DNA of 64,000 nt. Source: Trebonia sp963795335 (GTDB lineage: Bacteria > Actinomycetota > Actinomycetes > Streptosporangiales > Streptosporangiaceae). The stretch is taken from assembly GCA_963795335.1 (NCBI GenBank), contig CAWCHI010000001.1:558001-622000 (forward strand), read 5' to 3'. Positions 8,188 to 16,411 of the stretch are shown one piece after another. The translations under genes were made by a program, and so were the position numbers. Position 1 is the stretch's first letter. Each line of letters starts with the position of its first letter. The notes under the pieces were generated by a model. It ran no database searches, was not told the DNA's origin, and saw nothing but the letters and a program-made list of their open reading frames with translations.

Positions 8188-9140
8188 CGACCGGCAAGAC
8201 GACGGCCCCGGGGCGAGACACGGGCCCACAGGCCGCGGTGCCCGATGTTGCGGTGCTGCCGGCCTCACCCGTGCGCTGGCTGCGGGCCGCGATCATGACG
8301 ACGCGGCCCCGGCAGTGGCCTAAGAACCTGCTGGTGTTCGCGGCGCCGCTGGCGGGGGCCTCGCTGGGCCGCAACGACGGCTTCGCCTACGCGCTGCTCG
8401 CCATGTTCGCCTTCGGCTGCGCGTCGGCCGCGGTCTACTTCATCAACGACGTCGTCGACGTCGAGCGGGACCGGCGGCACCCGGTGAAGCGAAGCCGGCC
8501 GATCGCCTCGGGGGCGCTGCCCGAGCAGCACGCAGTGGTGCTCGCCGTGCTCACGACGCTGTTCGCGGTGGGCGCGGGCGTGGCGATCCGCGAACCGCTG
8601 CTCGTCGCCATCGTGTCGTTGTACCTGTGCCTGTCGTTCCTCTACTCGTTCAAGCTCAAGCACGTCCCGTTCGTCGAGATGCTGATCGTGGCCTCCGGGT
8701 TCGTGCTGCGGCTGCTCGGCGGGGCCGCCGCGACACACGTGAAGCCATCCGTTTGGTTCCTGCTGGTGTGCAGCCTCGGCGCGCTCGGCGTCGCCGTGGC
8801 CAAGCGGTACACCGAACTGACCAGCCTGGGCGCGGACGCCGTCAGGCACCGCCCGGCGATGCGCTGGTACCGGCCGAACATGCTGCGGGTCGCCCAGGTG
8901 CTCATCGGGGCGGGCGTGCTCGCGACCTACCTGATGTGGGCACTCGGCGAGGACAGGGCCGCCCGCCCGTGGCACCTGGCGTCCGCGGTGCCGCTGACCG
9001 CGGCGCTCATCTGGTTCGGCGTGCTCGCCGCGCGCCGCACCGTGCGCCCGGTGGAAGACCTGATCACGCGGGACGTGGTCATGTTGTGCTGCGAGGCGGC
9101 GTGGCTGATCCTGTTCTGCCTCGGCCTCTACGTGGAGTAA
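8184..9140 (+). CDS. UbiA-family prenyltransferase, decaprenyl-phosphate phosphoribosyltransferase-like
   Basis: A 318-residue polytopic enzyme of the UbiA superfamily. Motif 1 is INDVVDVERDRRHPVKRSRP, holding the Asp-rich Mg-diphosphate site. Motif 2 lies around VAKRYTEL. The N-terminal RPRQWPKNLLVFAAPLAG and the overall pattern match actinobacterial decaprenyl-phosphate phosphoribosyltransferase (Rv3806c type). That enzyme joins PRPP and polyprenyl phosphate in making arabinose donors for the wall. Quinone or heme prenylation is less likely from the motifs. The GTG at 8184 overlaps the previous stop by four bases, so translation is coupled. No phosphatase or DprE genes are adjacent. Confidence 0.75.
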   Translation: MTTGKTTAPGRDTGPQAAVPDVAVLPASPVRWLRAAIMTTRPRQWPKNLLVFAAPLAGASLGRNDGFAYALLAMFAFGCASAAVYFINDVVDVERDRRHPVKRSRPIASGALPEQHAVVLAVLTTLFAVGAGVAIREPLLVAIVSLYLCLSFLYSFKLKHVPFVEMLIVASGFVLRLLGGAAATHVKPSVWFLLVCSLGALGVAVAKRYTELTSLGADAVRHRPAMRWYRPNMLRVAQVLIGAGVLATYLMWALGEDRAARPWHLASAVPLTAALIWFGVLAARRTVRPVEDLITRDVVMLCCEAAWLILFCLGLYVE

Positions 9141-9243
9141 CCCTGACCTGCTGGCCGCAGGATGGGCGTAAGTTCTCCTTGACCGACTCCGTCTGGCTGT
9201 GCCTTCAATGGTGAGTGTTGTCCCCATCGAGGAGGATCGCACC

Positions 9244-10278
9244 ATGACGTATGACCTGACGGCCGATGCCCGGCTGGACCCCCGGCTGAAGACCCTGCTC
9301 ACCGGGATGCCCATGGAAGCCCGGGGTGACGTGGACAGCCGCGACACGCTGGTCGCCGAGGCCAACTCCCCGGCCGCCCGTCATCAGGCGGAGGCGTTCC
9401 GCGCGTTCATGGACCAGTGCGACACCGAAGAGGCCGCCCCGTCGGCCGGGCTGCGCATCCACACCGAGAAGGTCGTCTCCCAGCCCGACGGCAACACGAT
9501 CAACCTTCAGGTCATCCGGCCCGACAGCGACGAGATACTGCCGTGCGTCTACTACATCCACGGCGGGGGCATGGCGTCGCTGTCGTGTTTCGACGGCAAC
9601 TACCGCGGCTGGGGCAAGCTCATCGCGGGGGGCGGGGTGGCCGTGGTGATGGTGGACTTCCGCAACTCGGTCTCGCCGTCGTCGGTGCCCGAGGTGGCCC
9701 CGTTCCCGGCCGGGCTCAACGACTGCGTGTCCGGGCTGAAGTGGACCGCGGGCAATGCCGCGCAGCTGGGGATCGACCCGGGCCGCATCGTGGTCGCGGG
9801 CGAAAGCGGCGGTGGCAACCTGACCCTGGCCCTCGGCCTCAAGCTCAAGCAGGACGGCGACCTGGGCCTGATCAGCGGGCTGTATGCGCTGTGCCCCTAC
9901 ATCGCGGGCCAGTGGCCGACCCCGGACAGCCCGTCCTCGACCGAGAACAACGGCATCCTGCTCAACCTGCACAACAACCGCGGCGCGATGGGGTACGGCA
10001 TCGAGGCCTTCAACGAGCGCAACCCGCTGGCCTGGCCGTCGTTCGCCACGGTCGATGACGTCACCGGCTTCCCGCCCACGGTGATCAGCGTCAACGAGTG
10101 CGACCCGCTGCGGGACGAGGGCATCAACTTCTACCGCCTGCTCCTGCGGGCCGGGGTGCCCGCCCGCGGGCGGCAGGTGCTGGGCACCATGCACGGCACC
10201 GAGGTCTTCGTCATCGCCTGCCCCGAGATCAGCCGCGACACCGCCCGCGACCTGGCCGGCTTCGCCCGGGGCGGATGA
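9244..10278 (+). CDS. Alpha/beta hydrolase, hormone-sensitive-lipase family esterase
   Basis: A 344-residue serine esterase. The oxyanion-hole motif HGGG starts at about His106. The nucleophile elbow GESGGG places Ser188, an ECDPLRDEG segment places Asp287, and MHGTE supplies His317, giving a complete triad in the order expected for the HSL family. The ATG at 9244 follows GAGGAGG, which is much better than the upstream in-frame starts. No signal peptide is seen, so it should be cytosolic. The natural substrate is unknown, but short-chain acyl esters are typical of the family. It is followed by a small SRPBCC gene 75 nt downstream. Confidence 0.85.
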   Translation: MTYDLTADARLDPRLKTLLTGMPMEARGDVDSRDTLVAEANSPAARHQAEAFRAFMDQCDTEEAAPSAGLRIHTEKVVSQPDGNTINLQVIRPDSDEILPCVYYIHGGGMASLSCFDGNYRGWGKLIAGGGVAVVMVDFRNSVSPSSVPEVAPFPAGLNDCVSGLKWTAGNAAQLGIDPGRIVVAGESGGGNLTLALGLKLKQDGDLGLISGLYALCPYIAGQWPTPDSPSSTENNGILLNLHNNRGAMGYGIEAFNERNPLAWPSFATVDDVTGFPPTVISVNECDPLRDEGINFYRLLLRAGVPARGRQVLGTMHGTEVFVIACPEISRDTARDLAGFARGG

Positions 10279-10353
10279 CAGGGACGGTGGTGGTGCAACC
10301 CCCTCCGTTCGGCACGAGAGCGAATTCGGATGCGAGAGTAAAAGGAGTCAGCC

Positions 10354-10764
10354 ATGGCCGACCTCACGGAGTACGCCGACATCGACCTGCCCGCGCAGCA
10401 GGTATGGGATGTCGTCGGTGACTTCGCCGCGATCAGCAAGTGGGCGAGCATCGTTCAGGGAGAGACCACCGAGGACACGCCCGAGGGGCGCGTGCGCACC
10501 CTGACCATGGGCCCCGACCGGACCGTGCGCGAGCTGGAGGTGGTCAGCTCGCAGTTCTCCTATACCTACGCCATGCTCGGCCGGCCCCCGACGTTCGAGT
10601 ACCGCAGCACCATCGCGGTGATCCCGCTCGACGCGGGCCACGCGCGGATCGTGCTCATCCTTCACGTGGCCGACCCCGACCAGGACGACAGCGCGCTGAC
10701 CGAGCGCTACACGAAGTTCCTGCGGGGCAACCTCAAGGCCATGCAGAAGGCGCTGCCCGTCTAA
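10354..10764 (+). CDS. SRPBCC (START-like) family protein
   Basis: A 136-residue single-domain protein. It opens with the helix-grip pattern typical of polyketide-cyclase/SRPBCC proteins (ADIDLPAQQVWDVVGDFAAISKW), continues with alternating strands (RTLTMGPDRTVRELE, FSYTYAML, YRSTIAVIPLD, ARIVLILHV) and ends in a long amphipathic helix (LTERYTKFLRGNLKAMQKAL). Such folds bind hydrophobic ligands, and the ligand cannot be named. The ATG follows AAAGGAG. It may be co-transcribed with the esterase before it. The region just after it holds the conserved regulatory motif of the respiratory island. Confidence 0.8.
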   Translation: MADLTEYADIDLPAQQVWDVVGDFAAISKWASIVQGETTEDTPEGRVRTLTMGPDRTVRELEVVSSQFSYTYAMLGRPPTFEYRSTIAVIPLDAGHARIVLILHVADPDQDDSALTERYTKFLRGNLKAMQKALPV

Positions 10765-10779
10765 CGGCAGCGCCCCAGC

Positions 10780-10795
10780 ATGACATTTTGTTCAT
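10780..10795. promoter_or_regulatory. Respiratory-island motif, copy 1 (ATGA-N8-TCAT)
   Basis: The 16-mer ATGACATTTTGTTCAT lies inside a larger palindrome with 7-bp arms (AGCATGA / TCATGCT, 77-98 of this block). It is 87 bp before the membrane/Sco1 fusion gene. Near-identical copies occur upstream of the cta operon and of ctaG. It overlaps a possible promoter, TTGTTC (10788) - 17 bp - TAGGCT (10811). The AT-rich block stands out against the very GC-rich surroundings. Confidence 0.6.
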
Positions 10796-10882
10796 GCTTC
10801 TCCACGTCTATAGGCTTGCGGTTTACCGTGAAGTCGCCGGATCGCACGAGCCGGCCTGAGGCGCCGGAGGGCAGCGGACACC

Positions 10883-12766
10883 ATGCCGGGGATGAACAGC
10901 GGCCTGAACGTAACCGATCCGACGGTGGTCGCGGCGTTCCGGGCCACGCTGGCGCATCAGGGCCTGATCGTCCTGCTGATCTTCGCGGTGCTGTCGGTCG
11001 CCTGGCTGGCTGTCCACGGGCCGTCAGCAGGCAAGGCGGCCACGGTGGCCGAGCCCGCCGGGCGCCAGGTGCTGCGGTTCGGCTTCGGGCTGCTGTGGCT
11101 CCTCGACGGGTTGCTCCAGGCCCAGCCGGGCATGGCCGTCGGCCTTCCCTCTCGCGTCATCGAGCCCACCGCCGCCAGTTCACCGCTCTGGGTCCAGCAC
11201 CTGGTCAACTGGGCGGGCACCACCTGGTCCTACCACCCGATCCAGGCGGGGGCCGCCACCGTGTGGATCCAGGCCGGGATCGGGCTCTGGCTGCTGGCTG
11301 CACCACGGGGCCCGCTGTCGCGGCTGGGCGGCCTGGTCAGCGCCGGCTGGGGCCTGGTGGTGTGGACGTTCGGCGAGTCGTTCGGCGGGATCTTCGCCCC
11401 GGGCCTGAGCTGGCTGACGGGGGCGCCGGGGGCCGCCGCGGTCTACTGCGTGGCGGGAGTCCTCCTCGCACTGCCGGAACGGTGCTGGCGAACTCCGCAA
11501 CTGGGCCGCGTTCTGCTGGCCGGGTACGGCCTGTTCCTGGCCGGCATGGCCGCGTTGCAAGCGTGGCCGGGCCGTGGCTTCTGGCAGGGGCCGTCCGGCA
11601 CGCTCACCAGCATGATCACGACCATGGCCGGGACGCCGCAGCCCCGGTTCATCGTCAGCCTGGTCTCCGGCTTCGGGTCGTTCGTCGGCCACGCCGGGTT
11701 CGCCGTCAACCTCGTCGCCGTCATCATGCTGGCGGGCATCGGCCTTGCCTTCCTCTCCGGGGCCTTCCTCTCCGGGGCCTTCCTCTCCGGGCAGCGCAGC
11801 CTCGTCCGGCCCGCCCTGATCGTGTTCATCGGCCTGTGCCTGGCGGACTGGGTGCTGGTCGAGGACTTCGGCTTCTTCGGCGGCCTGGGGACCGACCCGA
11901 ACAGCATGATCCCGATGGCGTTGCTGGCATCGGCCGGCTACCTGGCGCTCACCCGGGTGCCCGCCACTGCCGAGGCGGCGGACCCGGGCGCGGCGCAACT
12001 GAGTGGCAGTGAAATCAGCCCGGAGGATGACGCGGGGCAGCCCGTGGCGCCAGCCGGCTGGCGCCACGGTCTGCCCGGTCCGGCGGCACTGCGGCGCTCG
12101 CTGGCGGCCGTCAGTGCCGGGTCGGTGGCCGCCCTGGGCGCGATCGGCGTCATCGTGCTGGGGGCCGCGCCGATGGCGGCGGCGCAGGCGAGCCCGAGCG
12201 CCAGCACCATCCTGGCCAACTCGATCAACGGCCCGGCCGCGCAGCTCGATATCACCGCCCCGGCCTTCACCCTGGCCGATCAGCACGGCCGCCCGGTGAC
12301 ACTGGCGAGCCTGCGCGGCAAGGTCGTCCTGCTGACCTTCCTCGATCCGGTCTGCGTGACCGACTGCCCGCTCATCGCGCAAGAATTCCGGCAGGCCGGG
12401 CAGCTCCTCGGGAGCGACGCGAGCCGGGTCGAGCTGGTCGCGGTCGACGTCAACCCGCTGTACTACGAAACGGCCTACACGCAGGCGTTCGACCGGCAAG
12501 AAGGGCTCGCCGGCGTCGCCGACTGGCTCTACCTGACCAGCAGTCCCGCCCGGCTCGCGAAGCTCTACACCGCCTACGGGGTGGAGGCGCAAACGCTCCC
12601 GGCCGGGGCAATGCTCGCGCACGACGACATCGCCTTCGTCATCGACAAGTCCGGGGAGATCCGCGAGACGCTGAACATGGACCCGGGCCCCGGAACCGCC
12701 GCCACCAAGTCATCGTTTGCCACCGTGCTGTCCCAGGCGGCGACCCAGTACCTGTCGGCGTCATGA
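10883..12766 (+). CDS. Fusion of polytopic membrane domain with Sco1/SenC copper chaperone
   Basis: A 627-residue fusion. Residues 1-360 hold about eight helices with a DoxX-like flavour (GLLWLLDGLLQAQPGM). After a Pro/Ala linker and another helix (about 410-435) comes a thioredoxin-fold domain facing outward. That domain has AFTLADQHGRPVTLASLRGKV, the copper motif CVTDC (Cys491, Cys495) and the distal His580 in AHDDIAFVIDKSGE, so all three Sco1 copper ligands are present. Sco1 delivers copper to the CuA site of cytochrome oxidase subunit II, whose gene lies about 8 kb downstream. The role of the membrane half is unknown. It overlaps the next lipoprotein gene by four bases. It contains a perfect 3 x 15-bp repeat in a helix. 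Confidence 0.82.
   Translation: MPGMNSGLNVTDPTVVAAFRATLAHQGLIVLLIFAVLSVAWLAVHGPSAGKAATVAEPAGRQVLRFGFGLLWLLDGLLQAQPGMAVGLPSRVIEPTAASSPLWVQHLVNWAGTTWSYHPIQAGAATVWIQAGIGLWLLAAPRGPLSRLGGLVSAGWGLVVWTFGESFGGIFAPGLSWLTGAPGAAAVYCVAGVLLALPERCWRTPQLGRVLLAGYGLFLAGMAALQAWPGRGFWQGPSGTLTSMITTMAGTPQPRFIVSLVSGFGSFVGHAGFAVNLVAVIMLAGIGLAFLSGAFLSGAFLSGQRSLVRPALIVFIGLCLADWVLVEDFGFFGGLGTDPNSMIPMALLASAGYLALTRVPATAEAADPGAAQLSGSEISPEDDAGQPVAPAGWRHGLPGPAALRRSLAAVSAGSVAALGAIGVIVLGAAPMAAAQASPSASTILANSINGPAAQLDITAPAFTLADQHGRPVTLASLRGKVVLLTFLDPVCVTDCPLIAQEFRQAGQLLGSDASRVELVAVDVNPLYYETAYTQAFDRQEGLAGVADWLYLTSSPARLAKLYTAYGVEAQTLPAGAMLAHDDIAFVIDKSGEIRETLNMDPGPGTAATKSSFATVLSQAATQYLSAS
11747..11791 (+). repeat. Three perfect 15-bp tandem repeats in the membrane domain
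   Basis: GCCTTCCTCTCCGGG occurs three times in a row. It encodes Ala-Phe-Leu-Ser-Gly repeats inside a predicted transmembrane helix of the Sco1 fusion protein. The perfect copies suggest recent expansion or unstable copy number. Confidence 0.9.
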
Positions 12767-13923
12767 CCGCGCGGGGGCGCCTGGCCGCGGTCCTGGGCAC
12801 CGCCGCGATCCTCGCCGCCGGGTGCGGCAGCGCGCCGGCCCGGACCCAGGCCCCGCCCGCCACGCCGGCGCCAGCGCCGGCGGTGCCGCTGTCGCTCAGC
12901 ACCGCCGAGACCACCGCCGACGGCACATGGGCGGCGATCCCCATGGGGACGTCCGGGGCGAACCAGTTCTGGCAGCTGTTCCGGCTGCCCGCGGCGGGCG
13001 GTAGCTGGTCGCTGCAGACGCCGCCCGACATCGCGACCAACGGCGCCCTCGTCCTGGCTCCGCAAGCGGGCCGCGGGCCAGCCGCGCGGACGCTCATCGC
13101 CGGGATACGGCCCAGCCTGTACCTGTCCTTCTCCCCGGTTACTTCCACCGCCGACGGCGGAACGGCGTGGAACACCCTCCCGCCCGATCCCGGGCTGGCC
13201 GATGTCCCCGACTCCCTGGCGGCGGCGCCCGACGGCCACCTGATCGCTCTCGGCCCCGGCAGGCAGGTCAGCGTCCTTGATCCGGGCGGCTCCGGATGGG
13301 CCACGCTGCGCGGTCCGTCCAGCACCCGCGGGTGCGACCCAACCGCGCTGACCGCCGTCGCCTACGCCGGCGACGGGACGCCGCTCCTCGGCGGTACCTG
13401 CGGCCAGGCGGGCGTCGCGGGCATCTTCGCTTACACCGCCGGCGCCTGGCGGCTGACCAGCCTGCCCGTCGGCGCCGCCGAGGCCGGGCAGCCGATCCAG
13501 GTTCTCCGGCTGACGCGGACCGGCGGCACCGACACCGCTCTCCTCGAAGCGGGCACCGGGGCCGCGGCCAGCCTGCTGGCCGCCTGGACCACTGAGGGCG
13601 GCCAGCGCTGGACGGTGTCCCCGTCCCTGCGGCTCGACGGGGCCCAGCCGGCGTCGGTCTCGTTCGGCGACGGCGGGACGATCGCGGTCACCCTGTCCGG
13701 GAACCGCGGGGAAACCCTGGTGAAGGGCGGGACCTCGTGGCAGCCGCTGCCCCGTGTCCCCGGCGGCCACGCAGTCACCCTGGCGCTGCCCGCCGCCGGC
13801 GTCACCGACGCGCTCACCGCCGACGGCGGCACGCTGACGGTCTGGCGGCACACCGCCGGCGCGGCCGGCTGGGCGAAAGCGCAGACAGTTGTGGTGCCGA
13901 TCCAGTACGGCTCGTCTAGCTGA
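12763..13923 (+). CDS. Putative lipoprotein, beta-propeller-like
   Basis: A 386-residue secreted protein with a signal peptide ending in the lipobox LAAGC, so lipidation at about residue 22 is likely. A Pro/Ala linker is followed by repeated segments of about 50 residues rich in Gly, Ser, Thr and Trp (for example GGTAWNTLPPDPG, GSGWATLRG, GGQRWTVSPSL, GTSWQPLPRVPGG). These recall blades of a sialidase/BNR-type propeller. I see no catalytic motif. The ATG overlaps the stop of the Sco1 fusion by four bases, so a role in copper handling or oxidase assembly outside the membrane is a reasonable guess but only a guess. Confidence 0.65.
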   Translation: MTARGRLAAVLGTAAILAAGCGSAPARTQAPPATPAPAPAVPLSLSTAETTADGTWAAIPMGTSGANQFWQLFRLPAAGGSWSLQTPPDIATNGALVLAPQAGRGPAARTLIAGIRPSLYLSFSPVTSTADGGTAWNTLPPDPGLADVPDSLAAAPDGHLIALGPGRQVSVLDPGGSGWATLRGPSSTRGCDPTALTAVAYAGDGTPLLGGTCGQAGVAGIFAYTAGAWRLTSLPVGAAEAGQPIQVLRLTRTGGTDTALLEAGTGAAASLLAAWTTEGGQRWTVSPSLRLDGAQPASVSFGDGGTIAVTLSGNRGETLVKGGTSWQPLPRVPGGHAVTLALPAAGVTDALTADGGTLTVWRHTAGAAGWAKAQTVVVPIQYGSSS

Positions 13924-14118
13924 CCTGGGAAAACGTTCGGCCGCAGGCTGATCTTCGTGCTATGTCTAAGTTGTAATCCACATGGCGGCTGTTTCGTAAT
14001 GCGCGAAATCTTGCTGCTGCGGGGCAACTGTGCGACTGTGGCCCGCGGGACAGGCTGTGAGTAGGAACAGAACGCTCCTCAACCGCAACCGATTGCAGGG
14101 GAACGAAATCCTTATCGA

Positions 14119-14136
14119 AATCGACTACGGTCGATT
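14119..14136. promoter_or_regulatory. Perfect 7-4-7 palindrome before the response regulator gene
   Basis: AATCGAC (14119-14125), spacer TACG, GTCGATT (14130-14136). It ends about 20 bp before the start codon, in a 230-bp gap that holds no other clear feature. Possible autoregulatory site for the adjacent two-component system, or a site for another repressor. Confidence 0.4.
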
Positions 14137-14156
14137 ACTCACGTGGCAGGTTACAG

Positions 14157-14834
14157 GTGATGGCATCGCTCGGCCGCATCCTCGTCGCCGATGACGAGTC
14201 CAGGATCCGTTCGTTCGTGGGCCGCGCCCTCGTTGCGGCCGGCTATGACACCGACTTCGCCGGCGACGGCGCCATGGCCCTGCGCGCCGCCGCGGGGCGT
14301 CACTACGACCTGGTCATCCTCGACCTGGTGATGCCCGAGGTCGACGGGCGCCAGGCGCTGCGTGAACTGCTCGCCGCCCGGCCGGACCAGCCGGTGATCG
14401 TCCTGTCGTGCGTGGCCGACGTCACCGCGAAGGTCGAGATGCTCGAGCTGGGCGCGCAGGACTACCTGACCAAGCCGTTCGCCCTGGCCGAGCTGCTCGC
14501 GCGGGTCAAGGCCCGGCTGCGGGGCGACCCGGCCCACCCGGCGGGCGAAGTTCTGCGGACGGGGGGCGTAGCCCTCGACGTCAGCCACATGAGCGCCGAC
14601 ACCGGCCACGGGCCGGTGTCCCTCACCAAGCTCGAGTTCCTGCTGCTGCGCGAGCTCATGGACCACGCCGGGGAGCCGGTGCCCAAGGCCACGCTGCTCA
14701 CGTCGGTCTGGGGCTACCCCTCCGGGCCCGGCTCCAACGTCATCGACGCGTGCATCCGGCGGCTGCGCTCCAAACTCGGCTTCGAGCTGATCAAGACCGT
14801 GCGGGGTGAGGGATATCAGCTCATCGCTCGCTGA
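14157..14834 (+). CDS. Response regulator, OmpR/PhoB family
   Basis: A 225-residue transcription factor. The receiver domain (about 1-120) has the acidic pocket ADDE, the phospho-acceptor Asp56 in LVILDLVMPEVDG, the switch Ser in VIVLSC and Lys in LTKPF. The C-terminal winged helix has LTKLEFLLLRELMDHAG, the recognition region SNVIDACIRRLRSKLG and the terminal hairpin TVRGEGYQLI. The sensor kinase gene starts 29 nt before its stop, so the pair is translated together. Its position between the Sco1 fusion and the cta operon makes it the best candidate in the window to read the ATGA-N8-TCAT motif, though nothing here proves that. Confidence 0.9.
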   Translation: MMASLGRILVADDESRIRSFVGRALVAAGYDTDFAGDGAMALRAAAGRHYDLVILDLVMPEVDGRQALRELLAARPDQPVIVLSCVADVTAKVEMLELGAQDYLTKPFALAELLARVKARLRGDPAHPAGEVLRTGGVALDVSHMSADTGHGPVSLTKLEFLLLRELMDHAGEPVPKATLLTSVWGYPSGPGSNVIDACIRRLRSKLGFELIKTVRGEGYQLIAR

Positions 14835-16002
14835 GCAGGAGACCGAACCCAAATCTGACGCCAGCCCCGGCGAGATCACCGCGCCGCGTCCTTCCTGCCT
14901 GTCGCACTGGGTGTGGACCCACCGCAGCGGCCTGACCGACGGCGCCTGGATGGTCTTCGCCCTGCTCAACCTGGACCTTATTCTCATGTACCCGGGATGG
15001 GAGACCATCCCGTTCCACTTCATCTGGATCAGCCTGACGCTCATCTACGGGTTCCGCACCTGGAGGTTCGGACCCACGCTGTGGGTGCTCGGCGCGGTCA
15101 TGCTGCTGACCGCGGTCGGAATCGGGATCGCCGTCCGGCGCGGGAGCGAGCCGCCGGCCGAGCTCTCTGAGGTTCCGCTGATGGCGGCCGTGTTCCTCGC
15201 CATGGCCTGGCATGCCCGCCGCAAGCTCGCGGCCGAGCGCTCCTATCAGCAGATCGCGGCGCAGATCGCCCAGCTGCTGGCCGACCAGCGGCGCTTCCTG
15301 CAGGATGCCGCCCACCAGCTGCGGACCCCGATCACGATCGCCCTCGGCCACTCCGAGCTGCTGGCCGAAGCGCTGGCCAGCGACCAGCAGGAGGGGGAGG
15401 ACATCGCGGTTGTCATCGGCGAGCTGAACCGCCTGCGGCGGATCTCCGAACGGCTGCTCCTCATCGCCGCCGCGGCCGATCCCGCATTCCTGCACCCGGA
15501 GCCGGTGGCCCTGGACGAACTGGCCGCGGACCTGGTCCGGCGCTGGCGCCCCGCCGCTGACCGGCACTGGCGAACCGGCCCCCTGGAGCGCGTGACCGTG
15601 CGCGCGGACCGGGAGCGGCTGGCGCTCGCGCTGGACGCGCTGATCGAGAACGCCGTCCGCCACACCGCCAGTGACGACGCGATTCAGCTGGCGGTCTTCG
15701 ACGGCGCCCCGGACGGGCCAGCCCGCCTGGTCGTCGCCGACACGGGGACCGGGATCGCCGCTGACCAGCTGCCGTACATCTTCAACCGCTTCCGGACTGG
15801 GGACAGGCGGTCGCACGGCACCGGACTGGGGTTGCCGCTGGTCGCAGCGGTGGCTGCGGCCCACGGCGGTGCCGTCAACGTCCGCAGTGAGCCTGGCGGG
15901 GGCAGCGAGTTCGAGCTGCTGATCCCGGTCGCCGACGAGCCCGGCGGCAAGAACGCTGCGGGCCCGGACGCCAAGATGACCGAAATGTCACAAACGCTGT
16001 AA
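14806..16002 (+). CDS. Sensor histidine kinase
   Basis: A 398-residue membrane kinase. A soluble segment of about 40 residues precedes about four transmembrane helices (about 45-145) with almost no extracytoplasmic domain, so the signal is probably sensed in or near the membrane. The dimerisation helix carries the H-box DAAHQLRTPITIALGHSELL with His170. The ATP-binding domain has the N-box ALIENAVRHT, G1 VADTGTGIAADQLPYIF and G2 GTGLGLPLVAAVAAAHGG. The GTG start lies inside the response-regulator gene. The intramembrane-sensing architecture would suit a redox or quinone signal from the neighbouring respiratory genes, which is inference. Confidence 0.9.
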   Translation: MRDISSSLAEQETEPKSDASPGEITAPRPSCLSHWVWTHRSGLTDGAWMVFALLNLDLILMYPGWETIPFHFIWISLTLIYGFRTWRFGPTLWVLGAVMLLTAVGIGIAVRRGSEPPAELSEVPLMAAVFLAMAWHARRKLAAERSYQQIAAQIAQLLADQRRFLQDAAHQLRTPITIALGHSELLAEALASDQQEGEDIAVVIGELNRLRRISERLLLIAAAADPAFLHPEPVALDELAADLVRRWRPAADRHWRTGPLERVTVRADRERLALALDALIENAVRHTASDDAIQLAVFDGAPDGPARLVVADTGTGIAADQLPYIFNRFRTGDRRSHGTGLGLPLVAAVAAAHGGAVNVRSEPGGGSEFELLIPVADEPGGKNAAGPDAKMTEMSQTL

Positions 16003-16406
16003 TGTCCACAAGATCCTCGCCCCCTAAACTTGGCCGCATGCCCGGTACCTGGCGGTCATCCCGGTGGAGATTCCTGCTGGCGCCCAAGTGGCTCGCCTGG
16101 CACCTGTTCGTGCTCCTCAGCGTCCTTGCGATGGGCTGGCTGGGTGACTGGCAGCTGCACCGGGCGTTGTCGGGGAACTCGCTCAGCTGGGCCTACACCT
16201 TCGAATGGCCCCTGTTCGCGATCTTCGCGGTGTACTTCTGGGTCCGGACGATCCGGGACGAGGTCTCCCTGCCTGCCGCGACCGGCCAGCCAGACGCCCT
16301 GGCGCTGCCGTCCGCAGACGATCACCAACCTGCCGCTTACGATGCCTACCTGGCCCGCCTCACCAAGGAGGTCACGGGCCACGGCCGGTGGCACGGCCTG
16401 AGGTAA
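16002..16406 (+). CDS. Small membrane protein with SURF1-like N-terminus
   Basis: A 134-residue protein with two hydrophobic segments (about 35-55 and 68-85), separated by GDWQLHRALSGNSLSW, and a soluble tail. The first helix, RFLLAPKWLAWHLFVLLSVL with WLGDWQLHR, resembles the start of SURF1, an oxidase assembly factor, but the rest of SURF1 is absent. The start ATG overlaps the kinase stop by one base. An internal ATG at 16038 is an alternative. It ends six bases from the convergent ctaB gene. An assembly role for the oxidase is plausible from context only. Confidence 0.6.
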   Translation: MSTRSSPPKLGRMPGTWRSSRWRFLLAPKWLAWHLFVLLSVLAMGWLGDWQLHRALSGNSLSWAYTFEWPLFAIFAVYFWVRTIRDEVSLPAATGQPDALALPSADDHQPAAYDAYLARLTKEVTGHGRWHGLR

Positions 16407-16411
16407 GCCCG

